A DNA stretch of 64,000 bases from Nitrosospira sp. 56-18. GTDB lineage: Bacteria > Pseudomonadota > Gammaproteobacteria > Burkholderiales > Nitrosomonadaceae. The notes under the pieces are model-generated. The model saw only the letters and a list, made by a program, of their open reading frames with translations. It made no database searches and was not told where the DNA came from. Of this stretch, positions 11,146 to 21,882 are shown in pieces. Positions within the stretch are counted from its first letter, which is position 1; the number at the start of each line of letters is the position of its first letter. The DNA lies in assembly GCA_001899235.1 (NCBI GenBank), contig MKVR01000050.1:242765-306764 (forward strand). The letters are read 5' to 3'. Made by a program: the position numbers and the translations under genes.

Positions 11146-12087
11146 TCACCATTTGGGTCTCCATCCCAATAATCCAGCTGGAATGTAAGCAAGATTTTTC
11201 ACTTTGACAGGAGATGTGATCCAGGATTTGAGAAAAGAACGATTGGCAAGCTTCACGTTGCCTGCAACGAGATTTTTGAGACCGAACTCCATGTGATACC
11301 GGGCCATGTTTTTCTTGAAATGAGCTCTGGCGAGACAACGTCCGTCAGGGCTGCACAGCCCCCATTTGCCTACCGCCTTCGACAATAGCTCAGTCCGATA
11401 ATCCACCGTCCTTGCCAGTCGGTTACCCTGGCCTGGATGCTGCCGGTACAACGTCAGCGGTCTTTTCAGTTTTATGAACGGATATTCGCGTGAAATACGC
11501 AACCACAGATCCCAGTCTTCACTGTACGGCAGGGATTCGTCGAATACGCCACATTTGTCGAATACCTCGGCGCGTATCAGCGCTGCGCTGGTCAGGACCC
11601 AGCAGTCCAGCAAGAGCAGATGATATATCCAGCCGGAAAATTCCTCGTCGATACCCGTCTCGCCCATCAAATCGGAAAAGCTTTCCGGAGCGGGAAATAC
11701 CCCATGATCGTCGGGAAACCACCAGAGAAAGGTACTGTACACCAGTCCCACCTCAGGACGCCGCTTCATCTCTTCAACCTGCAGCTCAAGCTTTTCAGGA
11801 AACCAGTAGTCATCATGATCCATAAGGCAAATATGCCTTCCTGCTGCTTCACGAATTCCGTGGTTACGCGCAGCACACACCCCAGCGTTGCGCTGAGCAA
11901 GCAGCCGGACAGATCCACCGTAAGAAGCAGCGATTTCCCGAGTGCTGTCTGTCGAACCGTCATCGACTATAATAAGTTCCAGGTCTTTGAGAGTCTGGCC
12001 AAGGACGCTATTGATCGTTTCCGCGATATACGTCTGGCAATTGTAGGTAGGGATTATGATGGAAACGGAAGGTCTGGAATCTGTCAT
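11146..12087 (-). CDS. glycosyltransferase family 2
   Basis: VSIIIPTYNCQTYIAETINSVLGQTLKDLELIIVDDGSTD, LMDHDDYW. Confidence 0.93.
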   Translation of the reverse strand: MTDSRPSVSIIIPTYNCQTYIAETINSVLGQTLKDLELIIVDDGSTDSTREIAASYGGSVRLLAQRNAGVCAARNHGIREAAGRHICLMDHDDYWFPEKLELQVEEMKRRPEVGLVYSTFLWWFPDDHGVFPAPESFSDLMGETGIDEEFSGWIYHLLLLDCWVLTSAALIRAEVFDKCGVFDESLPYSEDWDLWLRISREYPFIKLKRPLTLYRQHPGQGNRLARTVDYRTELLSKAVGKWGLCSPDGRCLARAHFKKNMARYHMEFGLKNLVAGNVKLANRSFLKSWITSPVKVKNLAYIPAGLLGWRPKW

Positions 12088-12427
12088 GCTGGACCACTAC
12101 GTGGATGAATGGTGTTTCAAAGTTCTGCCTATAAGGAGCGACACAACCGATTTCTCCGGTTCGCCGCTCTCCTGGACACCGACAACGAAGCTGCGGACTT
12201 ACTTGAATCTTAGCCCATGAATGTGTGATCTTGTAGTGTACCAAGGTCTAATTGCCTGCACTGGGAGGTCCGGTATGATGGGCATCAGCTTTGCCGGACC
12301 GCTTGCGCAACATATTCCCCCATTTTTCCCTGTGCCGGAGCTGAGCATAGCAAAGCAAAAACCGTCCCGCCAATGACACACATCTGCTCGCTTTGTGGAC
12401 TCTCTTGGACTACCAGCTAAATTGATC

Positions 12428-13438
12428 ATGACTGATTTGCCGCCAAACCAGGAAAACAGGATTGCAGTTGTTATACCTTCATTTCGAGTCAAATCCCACA
12501 TTATCGAAGTTTTGAATGGCATCGGGCCCGCTGTCTGGCGTATCTTCGTGGTTGATGATTGCTGCCCTGACGGCTCCGGAGATTTCGTGCGCCAGCACTG
12601 CCGGGACCCTCGAGTGGAAGTGCTTCGGAATAAGCAAAATCTCGGAGTTGGCGGAGCCGTGCTCGCAGGATATCGCGCAGCGGTCGCTGCAGGTGCGGAT
12701 GTTATCGTTAAAATCGACGGCGACGGACAAATGGATCCCGCCCTGCTATCGCATTTTGTCGCACCGATCATCTCCGGAGAAGCGGATTATGCGAAAGGCA
12801 ACCGCTTCTATAACCTCGAAAATGTTCGGTCGATGCCGCCTGTGCGCCTGGCGGGAAATGCTGTCCTGTCTTTCATGACCAAATTCTCCAGTGGATACTG
12901 GAACATTTTCGACCCCACAAATGGTTATACTGCGATTCATGCCAACGTGGTCCGCATTCTGCCTTTGCAAAAAATAAAAAAGAGATATTTTTTTGAATCG
13001 GATATGCTGTTCCGCTTAAATACAGTCAGGGCCAAGGTCGTCGATATACCGATGCTCGCGCGTTACGCCAACGAAAAAAGCAACTTGAGCGTGCACAAGG
13101 TGATAACGGAATTTTTCTGGCACAACGTCGCTAACGGATGCAAAAGGATTTTTTACAGCTACTTCCTGAGGGATTTCTCGGTAGCAACCCTGGAGCTGAT
13201 CTTCGGGTTGCTGCTGCTGATCGGCGGTGGCATCTTCGGTGCCATCGAATGGATTATTCACGCCCGCCAAAATACCTTCGCCAGCACGGGAACAGTAATG
13301 CTTTCGGCATTGCCTGTCCTTTCGGGATTGCAGTTGCTGCTTGCCTTTATCAATTATGATGTTGCTACAGTTCCAGCAAACGCCATACACGGGCAGCTTG
13401 TTGCAGAAGAACAGTCGCAAAAGGAAGGTGAATCATGA
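12428..13438 (+). CDS. glycosyltransferase family 2 (polyprenol-phosphate glycosyltransferase-like)
   Basis: IAVVIPSFRVKSHIIEVL, IFVVDDCCPDGSGDFV, DVIVKIDGDGQMDP; C-terminal TM helices. Confidence 0.9.
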   Translation: MTDLPPNQENRIAVVIPSFRVKSHIIEVLNGIGPAVWRIFVVDDCCPDGSGDFVRQHCRDPRVEVLRNKQNLGVGGAVLAGYRAAVAAGADVIVKIDGDGQMDPALLSHFVAPIISGEADYAKGNRFYNLENVRSMPPVRLAGNAVLSFMTKFSSGYWNIFDPTNGYTAIHANVVRILPLQKIKKRYFFESDMLFRLNTVRAKVVDIPMLARYANEKSNLSVHKVITEFFWHNVANGCKRIFYSYFLRDFSVATLELIFGLLLLIGGGIFGAIEWIIHARQNTFASTGTVMLSALPVLSGLQLLLAFINYDVATVPANAIHGQLVAEEQSQKEGES

Positions 13439-14124
13439 AACCGGACCCAGATTACGATGATTATGTAAGAAGGTGGTCGGAACTATATGAGAAAAACAAC
13501 TACGATGAAGGTCTGGCAGGGTATTTTCTCAGCAAAAGCCACGAGTGGTCTGAAAAACCTTTCGGCGCAAACTGCCATTTTCCAAAAGTGCTGGAAGTGG
13601 GAGCGGGCTCCGGCGTCCATATACGATATATTCGGCATACCTTTGAAGAGTACTGGCTAACGGACCTGAACCCTCCCATGCTGGATGCTTTCAAACTTCC
13701 CAGCTCAATGACGACACGAGGCAAGCTTTTTCGACAACGGGAAAATGCAACAGCGCTGTCTTTTCCCGATGCCACGTTCGATCGTATCATCGCCGCGCAT
13801 GTTCTGGAGCATCTCTATAAACCTCATGAGGTACTCAGGGAATGGGTGCGTGTCCTGAAACCTGGCGGGCTGCTTACCTTGTTGCTTCCCTGCGATCCGG
13901 GCGTCGCCTGGCGCTTGGGCAGGTACACGTCCGCAAGGAAAAAGTTTGTCGATGCCGGCATCGAGTATGACTACTGGATGGCAAGGGAGCACGTCAATCC
14001 CATCAATTGCCTTGTTTCCTTTGTTCACCATTATTTTCCCAATGTTACTGAGGAATGGCGGCCTCTACTGCTGCCCTCGATAGATCTGAATCTGTTCTAC
14101 ATCGCCCACATTCGCGTCCAATAA
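13435..14124 (+). CDS. class I SAM-dependent methyltransferase
   Basis: VLEVGAGSGVHIRYI, DATFDRIIAAHVLEHLYKPHEVLREWVRVLKPGGLL. Confidence 0.9.
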   Translation: MKPDPDYDDYVRRWSELYEKNNYDEGLAGYFLSKSHEWSEKPFGANCHFPKVLEVGAGSGVHIRYIRHTFEEYWLTDLNPPMLDAFKLPSSMTTRGKLFRQRENATALSFPDATFDRIIAAHVLEHLYKPHEVLREWVRVLKPGGLLTLLLPCDPGVAWRLGRYTSARKKFVDAGIEYDYWMAREHVNPINCLVSFVHHYFPNVTEEWRPLLLPSIDLNLFYIAHIRVQ

Positions 14125-14141
14125 TCGGTTATCAAACCCTC

Positions 14142-14495
14142 ATGTCCTTCTCGCAACTGCTGCTCACGCTGCTCTGTGTCTCCGCGATTTGCATGGGGCA
14201 AATCCTGTTCAAGCGTGCAGCCCTGGAAATAGAGCAACTGGATAACTGGCTTCACCTGCGGGTTCTTCTCGTCATGGGAATAGCGTTTCTTGTTTATGGC
14301 GGGGCAACTCTGATGTGGATACATCTTCTGCGGAATATCGCGCTGACGGTCGCCTATCCATTTATGGCATTGAGCTTTATTGCGGTTCCCATACTGAGCT
14401 GGTGGTTCTTCAATGAACAATTAAAACCAACCACCATCATTGGAGGCGTTATTATCGTGGCCGGTATCTGGGTGTCGATAGGCTCGGAAGTTTGA
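14142..14495 (+). CDS. EamA/SMR-like small membrane transporter
   Basis: Four-TM protein MSFSQLLLTLLCVSAICMGQILFKRAA...VPILSWWFFNEQLKPTTIIGGVIIVAGI; follows a GT2 and a methyltransferase. Confidence 0.75.
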   Translation: MSFSQLLLTLLCVSAICMGQILFKRAALEIEQLDNWLHLRVLLVMGIAFLVYGGATLMWIHLLRNIALTVAYPFMALSFIAVPILSWWFFNEQLKPTTIIGGVIIVAGIWVSIGSEV

Positions 14496-14619
14496 TCGCA
14501 TCCACCTCAGCATATAAATACCGCTCCACAAGAGGTTGTAGTCGAATGCAGCGTCTCAGTGCAACACCGGGAAGTCACCGCCTTGATCCATTGACTGCCG
14601 TCACTCCACAAGCCGCACC

Positions 14620-16578
14620 GTGCATAATCTGATTGCCATAGTACTGGTTTTATTCTCCGGGTGGACCGTCTCCACTCAGCTCGCCGTATTGCTGGGCTTA
14701 TCACTCAGCAACCTGATCGTATTAGCGCCAGTTGTCATGTACATTACAGGCTTCCTGTATTTTCGGCTGGCGCGTTCAAATTCCAAAATTCCCTCATCCA
14801 GGAATGAAGTCAACAACGCTGCGATGATCCCGGTCAGCCAGCCACCGGTTCCTGTGCTTTTTTGGCTGTGCGCGGTGCCGCTCATTGCGTACGTCTCTTG
14901 GCTGGCCTTCTGGTTCAGTTCGCTTCTGGTTCTATCCTACTATGTCTTGAAACGCGGGCCTCTTGTAACTTTGCCTTCACCCAGGGATATCCCCCTTCGC
15001 CCGTACGAACGTATCGTTGTGGTGCTTGCCTGCGCCGGAGCGGTACTGCTTACCCTTGCCGTTTCGCGCAGCGACCTGGATGATACGTTTTATGTGGCGG
15101 TGACTGCTTTTGCCGCGGGGCATCCACACGAGCCGCTGCTTGCGTTTGATCCCATGCATGTCGAGCGAAGCTGGCCACTCATTTTTCCCAGCTATCGTTT
15201 TGCAACATTCGAATTGTTCGGCGCGGCACTGGCGCACCTTCTCAGCGTACCCGCCATGGATGCGGTTTACCGTATTGTCCCGCCCTTCGGCGCTGTACTC
15301 ACGGTGCTATGTATTTTCCTTTATTCCCAGGAACTGATGCCACGCCGATGGCTTTTGCTCGGCGCAACCACTCTTGTCCTGATTCTCGTTCTGGGCGAGG
15401 CGCACCGCGCCCCCGCCAACTTTACGTTTGTGCGGATGTTTCAAGGCAAGGCTATCTATCTTTCAGCCATTCTGCCCGCCATTTTCTACCTTACCGCCCG
15501 CTACCTTTCTCCTCGGGGAACTTCCGCAGACGCGTTTCTGCTTGCTTGCGCCCAGATTACGGCGATCGGGCTCTCGAATTTCTCCATCCTGGCTGCACCG
15601 ATGGCCGGCGCGGGCGCCCTGCTTTCCAACTACATCCTCCTGAACCAGCAGTCAAAAAGAAAATTTTGGTATGTTGTCGCCACGCTTTCGATCGCGCTGC
15701 CCTACCTCATCGCTGTCATGTTGAGTTCGCAGGGCGGAGCTTCGCTATCGCAATTCGAAACTGAATTGCCGGCGACGGTGTGGAAATCGGTATTGGGATG
15801 GCGCCAACACTATTTCGTCGCGGTCTTGCTCCTGGCTGGCCCCATCCTGGCCGCGGACAAACTGCTTCGGCTAAGGCTCGCCATCCCCATGCTGCTGCTC
15901 CTTGCCATCTATCTGAATCCCTTGCTTTCTCCCCTGATTTCCCGGTTTGTGACCACGCCGCCAGTATATTGGCGAGTAATGTGGTCGTTTCCTCTTCTGG
16001 TGGCCGCAGCGGCTGGATTTTGCCTGGTAATAGAGTATGTGAGGGAAAAAGCAACAAGGCGTATTTTCCCGATGATGCTCGGTACCGTGGTTCTGTTCCT
16101 GCTTGCCGTATCCATTCCCTTTCATACCTTGCGCCAGGATAATGACATACGCTGGGATTTCGCCGCGAAAAAAATCTCTCCGGACGATTATGAAGTCGCA
16201 CAAACAGCAATATCGGCAATGGAAGGCAACACAGGCCGATTGCTGGCGCCGGATGAAATTTCAGGCATTGTAGCAATGTTCGAAACCCATCCGGTTCTGG
16301 TAAACGCCCGCAGCCTTTATATAGGATTCCTGGCGCCCGCAATGGGCGAGGAAGACTCTGCGGCCAGGCAATTGCTTCACGGTTTCGTCTCAGGCACCGC
16401 CGAATCCGGCCCAGCCGTTCGCGCCGCCCTGAATTCGCTAAGTGTTGCCACTGTAGTGACTCATGGGAGCAGCCAGCAGCCTGAACTTGAGCTGTTGCTG
16501 ACGGATGAGCGCTTCAGGCGTACTCATGCCGTTCACGGTTATGATATCTGGCACAGAAACCTCCCATCTTCCCGATAA
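14620..16578 (+). CDS. large polytopic membrane protein, function unknown (possibly GT-C-like)
   Basis: 652 aa, many hydrophobic segments; no motif I can name with confidence. Confidence 0.75.
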   Translation: MHNLIAIVLVLFSGWTVSTQLAVLLGLSLSNLIVLAPVVMYITGFLYFRLARSNSKIPSSRNEVNNAAMIPVSQPPVPVLFWLCAVPLIAYVSWLAFWFSSLLVLSYYVLKRGPLVTLPSPRDIPLRPYERIVVVLACAGAVLLTLAVSRSDLDDTFYVAVTAFAAGHPHEPLLAFDPMHVERSWPLIFPSYRFATFELFGAALAHLLSVPAMDAVYRIVPPFGAVLTVLCIFLYSQELMPRRWLLLGATTLVLILVLGEAHRAPANFTFVRMFQGKAIYLSAILPAIFYLTARYLSPRGTSADAFLLACAQITAIGLSNFSILAAPMAGAGALLSNYILLNQQSKRKFWYVVATLSIALPYLIAVMLSSQGGASLSQFETELPATVWKSVLGWRQHYFVAVLLLAGPILAADKLLRLRLAIPMLLLLAIYLNPLLSPLISRFVTTPPVYWRVMWSFPLLVAAAAGFCLVIEYVREKATRRIFPMMLGTVVLFLLAVSIPFHTLRQDNDIRWDFAAKKISPDDYEVAQTAISAMEGNTGRLLAPDEISGIVAMFETHPVLVNARSLYIGFLAPAMGEEDSAARQLLHGFVSGTAESGPAVRAALNSLSVATVVTHGSSQQPELELLLTDERFRRTHAVHGYDIWHRNLPSSR

Positions 16579-16580
16579 TA

Positions 16581-18044
16581 CTAACTTTTGCGCCTGCCCA
16601 GAAACAGGCCTATTGCATCCCCCAGTAGTTTTTCGTAGAAAACTCGCAGCATCAGATAGTAAACCGCAGCGCCGACCGCGATTTCAAGAAGCAGCCAGAC
16701 CAGGCCGCTTTGGTGGCCGAACGCGAATTTGACAGCCAGGACGCATAGCGCCATGACAGATGAAGAAACAATGGCTGGACGAATGCTTTTTCCGATTTTT
16801 GCCAAGGTAATATCCAGCGCCGCCCTGGCCAGAAGGATCGTGGCGAATACGACGATCAATTCGGTCGTTGCAATGGCTGCAACAAGTCCGATCACCCCCT
16901 GATATGAGCCGATGGTGACAAGAGGCAACAACACAAACAACGCCACGATCACCGATCGCAACGATAAATCCGGACGTCCCATGCTGTTCAGCACCGGCCT
17001 GAGGAAAGATGTCGTCATCCTGAATGGCATTGCAACGGATAGCAGCGCAAGAGGCGTGGCGACAGGCAGCCATTTCTCACCCAGCACAGTGGCAACGAAT
17101 TCCTGGGCAATGCTCGCGGTGCCGAGCATGACCGGAAACAGACCGAGCGCCACAAGGCCAAGAGATTTTTCCAGATAATGCGTTGCCAGGTGACGCTGAT
17201 CCTGGAATTTGGAAAATGCCGGAAACATGATGGGGTTGATTACGGGCATGACTTTGACCAGCGGCAACAGAGCGAACTGGAACGTAACTTCAAAGATGCC
17301 CAGCAGCTCTGCCCCAAGGATGGGGCCCGCAATCAGGATAGCGAGCTTGTCAGCGATGAGAACCAGCGAAATCCACAAGAACATGACCCCGCCCAGCGTC
17401 ATCATTCCGCGCACTGCCGAAAAACTCAGAGAGGGAACGATGATCCATGGTTGCAGAATCATCAAGAGCGTCGTAAGAAGGATGCGGTTGATCATTACCC
17501 CCAAGACCAGAGCCCATACTCCTGCTCCCCAGATAGCGAGCGTGAGCGTGGCGATGGATGCGCTGACATTGGCGATCAACTCGACAAACGCCCTCAACTT
17601 GAATTTCAATTCTCGATCCAGAAGCGCGTTGGGCACCGCCCTGAAAGGTGTCAGCAAAAATACGAAAGCCAGAACCCTGCCCAGCAATTCGAGGCGAGGC
17701 TCGTTGAAATAAGCCGCTATGAGTGTCGCACCAAAGAAATAAGCCAGAAACAGGATGCTGTTGATGACCAGCAGCCAACCGAAAACACTGCGCAGTTCTC
17801 CCTCTGTTACCGTCTTGGCGCGCACCAGCGCGAGATCGAGGCCAAGCGTGCTCAGCAGTAAAAGTAGCTCGGCAGGCGCTTCAAGCATGGCGTTGAGCCC
17901 GTAATCCTCCGGGCTGATGAAACGCACCACGATAATGGTGCTTACCCAGCTAATGGCCTGCCCGATCAACCGCAGGACGACCGCCCAGCGCGCGCCCGAA
18001 AGGATTTTCTGTATGGTTTCGGTATGGGCGTGCTGCTTATCCAT
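16581..18044 (-). CDS. lipopolysaccharide/EPS flippase (Wzx/MOP superfamily)
   Basis: 487 aa multi-TM; GARWAVVLRLIGQAISWVSTIIVVRFISPEDYGLNAM. Confidence 0.88.
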   Translation of the reverse strand: MDKQHAHTETIQKILSGARWAVVLRLIGQAISWVSTIIVVRFISPEDYGLNAMLEAPAELLLLLSTLGLDLALVRAKTVTEGELRSVFGWLLVINSILFLAYFFGATLIAAYFNEPRLELLGRVLAFVFLLTPFRAVPNALLDRELKFKLRAFVELIANVSASIATLTLAIWGAGVWALVLGVMINRILLTTLLMILQPWIIVPSLSFSAVRGMMTLGGVMFLWISLVLIADKLAILIAGPILGAELLGIFEVTFQFALLPLVKVMPVINPIMFPAFSKFQDQRHLATHYLEKSLGLVALGLFPVMLGTASIAQEFVATVLGEKWLPVATPLALLSVAMPFRMTTSFLRPVLNSMGRPDLSLRSVIVALFVLLPLVTIGSYQGVIGLVAAIATTELIVVFATILLARAALDITLAKIGKSIRPAIVSSSVMALCVLAVKFAFGHQSGLVWLLLEIAVGAAVYYLMLRVFYEKLLGDAIGLFLGRRKS

Positions 18045-18173
18045 GGATATGCTTCCGAAGGAAGGTGTGCGAAACTTCCCGGAAATCCAATAGCCGTAAC
18101 CCGGACAATGGGTGGTTTGCCATAAGTGCGATATGCATTTTGCTGCAGTAAGCTCGCCGTGCGAGAGGCTAAA

Positions 18174-19550
18174 TCAGTGTGCTGCCACCTTGCTTACCAC
18201 ATACCGGAATTTCCCTGATTTTTCTGGAGGGATCTCGCTTACCTGCTCAACCACGACGCAAACAGCCTGACCCAGCCGTGACCTGAACGCCACTTTGATA
18301 TTCTCCACGTCTTGCGGCTCCAGCCTGACGTTTGCAACAATGAGGACCCGGGTGAGATCCAGGTTTTCCTGGATGATCTTGAATTGGGATACCCACGGCA
18401 AGTCCCGCAGGACATAGATCAGGGCAAGGCCATGCATGACTTTGCCATCCTGAGCAACCAGGAAATCGGTGCTGCGGCCCTGAATTTCCTTGAGTATGGG
18501 AAGCCCTCTTCCGCAACTGCAAAGCTTGCCATCGAGAACGCCAATATCGCCAGTGCGATAGCGTATAAAAGGAAAATCCTTTGTGGCCAGATGCGTGACG
18601 ACGATTTCCCCGGCTTCACCCTCAGGCAAGGGCAGGCCTTGCGCGTCCACGACCTCGACAATGATGTCTTCCGCAGTGATGTGCATGCTGCCGGCAGGGC
18701 ATTCATGAGCGATAAAACCTGCGTCCCTGCCGCCATAGCCATTGGCGACAGGGCATCCGAATGTCTTGCTGATCTGCGCGCGCTGTTCATCGTAGAGCCG
18801 TTCCGAGGTCACAAACGCGACCCTGATCCCGAGATCGTCCATGCGGCATCCTCTTGCCACAGCGTGACGGGCGATATGGGACAACGCGGAAGGGTATCCA
18901 AAAAGCATCTTTGGACGCACGGCGCACATCTCGTCCAGGAACCCATCGAGTTTTTTCTCTGACATTTCGAAGGCCGGAAGCAGTCTGGTTCTGAGAAGCC
19001 GGTCTCGAAGAGCGCGAAGGCCATCCTGCGCGCCAAGTTCGATCGGCGAACCCCAGACGACGATTTCCCTATCGCCGATGTCCACATCCCACCAGCGGGT
19101 AGCCCGCCATTTGGCAGCCACGTCATGACTCACCCGTTCCTTGCCGATGTAGAAGATCAGCGGCTCGCCGCTTGAACCGCCGGTATTGAAACGGGCGAGG
19201 CCGCGTGCCTGCTCTGACTTGAGCATGTCGGTATGGGCGCGAATGAGGGATTTGTCCAGCAGCGGCAGGCGAACAAGATCGGCAAGGGTCTCCACCTCAC
19301 CAGGCTTAAGCCCCTTGGCCTGGAACAGCTCCCGGTAATAAGGGACATGCGCTGCCGCATGCATAAGCAATTGCCTCAACCTGGATAGCTGCAATTCCTC
19401 CAAATGCGTGGGATGCCACCACTGCGTGACTTCCAGTTGCTTGCGCACCGCTACGCTATCGTGATGTTTGAGATGCTCTTGCAGGGGAAAAACGAGGCTG
19501 GCTATGAGTGCCGTATACCAGTCACCCTCTCTCAGCCCATGAACCTTCAC
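18174..19550 (-). CDS. phenylacetate-CoA ligase-like / CapK family AMP-binding protein
   Basis: FNTGGSSGEPLIFYIGKER, GYPSALSHIA, NGYGGRDAGFIAHECPAGSMHITAEDIIVEVVD, RYRTGDIGVLD. Confidence 0.87.
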   Translation of the reverse strand: MKVHGLREGDWYTALIASLVFPLQEHLKHHDSVAVRKQLEVTQWWHPTHLEELQLSRLRQLLMHAAAHVPYYRELFQAKGLKPGEVETLADLVRLPLLDKSLIRAHTDMLKSEQARGLARFNTGGSSGEPLIFYIGKERVSHDVAAKWRATRWWDVDIGDREIVVWGSPIELGAQDGLRALRDRLLRTRLLPAFEMSEKKLDGFLDEMCAVRPKMLFGYPSALSHIARHAVARGCRMDDLGIRVAFVTSERLYDEQRAQISKTFGCPVANGYGGRDAGFIAHECPAGSMHITAEDIIVEVVDAQGLPLPEGEAGEIVVTHLATKDFPFIRYRTGDIGVLDGKLCSCGRGLPILKEIQGRSTDFLVAQDGKVMHGLALIYVLRDLPWVSQFKIIQENLDLTRVLIVANVRLEPQDVENIKVAFRSRLGQAVCVVVEQVSEIPPEKSGKFRYVVSKVAAH

Positions 19551-20665
19551 TTGCTGGCAACCATGGCACGGCAGGATTTCGCCAGCACATCCTGATAAAC
19601 GTCCAACAGGCGCTCATGAACGTTCGCCCATGCATACTGCCGCGCAGCTTCAAGGCCAGCCTGCCTGAGCTTGTCTGCTCTGCCGGGATCGGCAAGTAAT
19701 GAAACAATGGCATCGGCCATAGCCTGCGGATTCCGCACGGGGACAAGCAGGGCGGTTTTGCCATGTTCCACCAGGTAGGGTATCCCGCCCACATCAGTGC
19801 TGACAACCGGAACGCCGCTTGCCAGCGCTTCCAGGATGGAGATCGGCATATTATCGGCGAGGCTCGGATTGATCATGGCATCAGCGCGGTGATACAGGGA
19901 AGCCATACCCTCATTGTCCAGGCGGCCGGTAAAGGTAACCGCATCCGCGATCCCAAGCTCTGAGGCGAGTTGCTCCAGCGCCTGCCGCTCCGGACCGGAT
20001 CCTGCCACGGTAAGCCTCGCCGCGGGGAAATCTCGCCGGACGATGGCAAATGCGCGCAATGCCGTCGCATTGTCGTATATGGCTTCCAGGTTGCGGGTGA
20101 CGATCAGGTGCGGGCAATCCCTTTCCGAAAAAGCAGGAGGCCGCGGATGGGCAGTAAAACGGCTGAGGTCGATGATATTCGGAACGGTAATGGTCGAGAA
20201 TCCGCGTTTTCCAAACACGGATTCAAGAAATGCGGAAGGAACGATGATCGCATCGGCACGGCTCAGGCTCGGCTTTACCCATAAAAATGCCTTATCGAAG
20301 AAAGCATCAGCTTCTCCGCCGCGATAATTGATGACGACGGGCAGCCCTTTTATCCGGCCTATCCAGATTGCCGGGGCGGCAAAAAGGTGCCAGGACCATC
20401 CGGAATTGGCCATTACATGAAATAACCGGACCTCATCCGCAGCCCGCCACAGATGAACCAGATAGGGCAGCAGGCGGAACACGGCCCTTATCCCCTTGAG
20501 CTTGCCGACCCACCCGGGCCAGTAAGGGCGGTTCACCTGAATCACTTCCACGACAGCATCCTCCTCCCGCAGGAGCTTCGCCAGCTGCAGAGTCTGGTTC
20601 GCCATTCCGCCGGAAGGCGGAGGCAGGGGACCGACCAGCCCGATGCGCAAGCCATCGGCCCTCAA
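19547..20665 (-). CDS. glycosyltransferase family 4 (probable TTG start overlapping the upstream stop)
   Basis: LRIGLVGPLPPPSGGMANQTLQLAKLL; NPSLADNMPISILEALASGVPVVSTDVGGIPYLV. Upstream gene ends TTGCGTTGA and this frame opens at TTGAGG. Confidence 0.9.
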   Translation of the reverse strand: MRADGLRIGLVGPLPPPSGGMANQTLQLAKLLREEDAVVEVIQVNRPYWPGWVGKLKGIRAVFRLLPYLVHLWRAADEVRLFHVMANSGWSWHLFAAPAIWIGRIKGLPVVINYRGGEADAFFDKAFLWVKPSLSRADAIIVPSAFLESVFGKRGFSTITVPNIIDLSRFTAHPRPPAFSERDCPHLIVTRNLEAIYDNATALRAFAIVRRDFPAARLTVAGSGPERQALEQLASELGIADAVTFTGRLDNEGMASLYHRADAMINPSLADNMPISILEALASGVPVVSTDVGGIPYLVEHGKTALLVPVRNPQAMADAIVSLLADPGRADKLRQAGLEAARQYAWANVHERLLDVYQDVLAKSCRAMVASK

Positions 20666-21882
20666 CGCAATTGCCTCTCGCCGGCGAGAGATCCATAGAT
20701 TTTTTCGTATCGGGCTACGCTCGCAGGCCAGCTGCGCTGTGTTTCGACGAAATCGCGGGCAGCCGCACGCAAGCCGGACCATGACTCCCGCCGGGATATG
20801 AATTCAATGACTTTATCCGCCAGGGCGCCCGGATCGCCGGCCTTGAAAAGAATGCCGGTTTTTCCGTCCTGTATGAGCTCGAGGTGGCCGCCCACGTTCG
20901 ACGCCGCTACCAGCCTGCCCTGCGCCATCGCCTCTAGCGGCTTGAGTGGGGTAACGAGATCAGTGAGTCTCATTTTTAATCTTGGATAAACGAGAATATC
21001 GATCAAATTGTAATAGCGCTGCACCTGCTCGTGAGGAACCCTGCCGGTAAAAATGACTTTGTCTTCCAACCCCAACCGCGTTGCCAGGTCTTTCAGTTCT
21101 TTTTCCTGCGGGCCTCCTCCGACCAGCAGTATGCGAATATCCGGATTTTGTTTCAACATCTTGGGCAATGCGTGCAGTAAGATAACCAATCCTTCATAGG
21201 CGTAAAACGACCCGATGAAGCCAAGCAGCAATTTGCCGCTCACCCCGAGATATTGGGCAAATTCCAGGTCTGCAGAGTTATTCATACCAAAATCCTCGAG
21301 ATTGACCGCATTGGGAATGACAGTCACCTTTTCTGCCGGGATGCCTCTTGCGAGAATATCGCTTCTAAGCCCTTCGCAAATCGTGGTGATGGCATCGACC
21401 CGCCTCAGCGCGTAGCTTTCCAGGTTTCGAGTGAGGCGATAACGAACGCCCCATTCACGGTTCGTTCCGTGATCCACCGCGGCGTCTTCCCAGAATGCCC
21501 TGACCTCATACACGACTGGAATGCCGAGGCGACGCCCCACCCGCAATGCAGGCAGGGCATTCAGGACGGGAGAATGCGCATGCAGGATATCCGGCTTGAT
21601 CATTTTCGCGACATCCGTGAGACGCTCCGTTAATTGACTGATGACCGCTACCTGATTCAAGACCGGCAATCTGGACATCAACCCCGAGGAAACGGGAGTA
21701 CGAAAAAAATGCCACCCCTGGACATCCTCCTGCAGGACATTGCAATTTTCCTGCTTGGAGCCGGTCAGATGAAATGTTTCCCATCCCCTGGCACGCTGCT
21801 CCCGCAGGATCGCAAGAGTCCGAAATGTATAGCCACTATGAAGCGGAATGGAATGGTCAAGAATGTGCAGGATGCGCTTCAT
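20662..21882 (-). CDS. exosortase A-associated glycosyltransferase (family 4, Daro_2409-type)
   Basis: MKRILHILDHSIPLHSGYTFRTLAILREQRARGWETFHLTGSKQ; TPLKPLEAMAQGRLVAASNVGGHLELI. Confidence 0.88.
   Translation of the reverse strand: MKRILHILDHSIPLHSGYTFRTLAILREQRARGWETFHLTGSKQENCNVLQEDVQGWHFFRTPVSSGLMSRLPVLNQVAVISQLTERLTDVAKMIKPDILHAHSPVLNALPALRVGRRLGIPVVYEVRAFWEDAAVDHGTNREWGVRYRLTRNLESYALRRVDAITTICEGLRSDILARGIPAEKVTVIPNAVNLEDFGMNNSADLEFAQYLGVSGKLLLGFIGSFYAYEGLVILLHALPKMLKQNPDIRILLVGGGPQEKELKDLATRLGLEDKVIFTGRVPHEQVQRYYNLIDILVYPRLKMRLTDLVTPLKPLEAMAQGRLVAASNVGGHLELIQDGKTGILFKAGDPGALADKVIEFISRRESWSGLRAAARDFVETQRSWPASVARYEKIYGSLAGERQLR

Noticed and set aside
17178-17861. 227-aa plus-strand ORF rich in Gln/Arg
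   Set aside because: Antisense shadow of the flippase gene; composition typical of reverse-complement TM coding.
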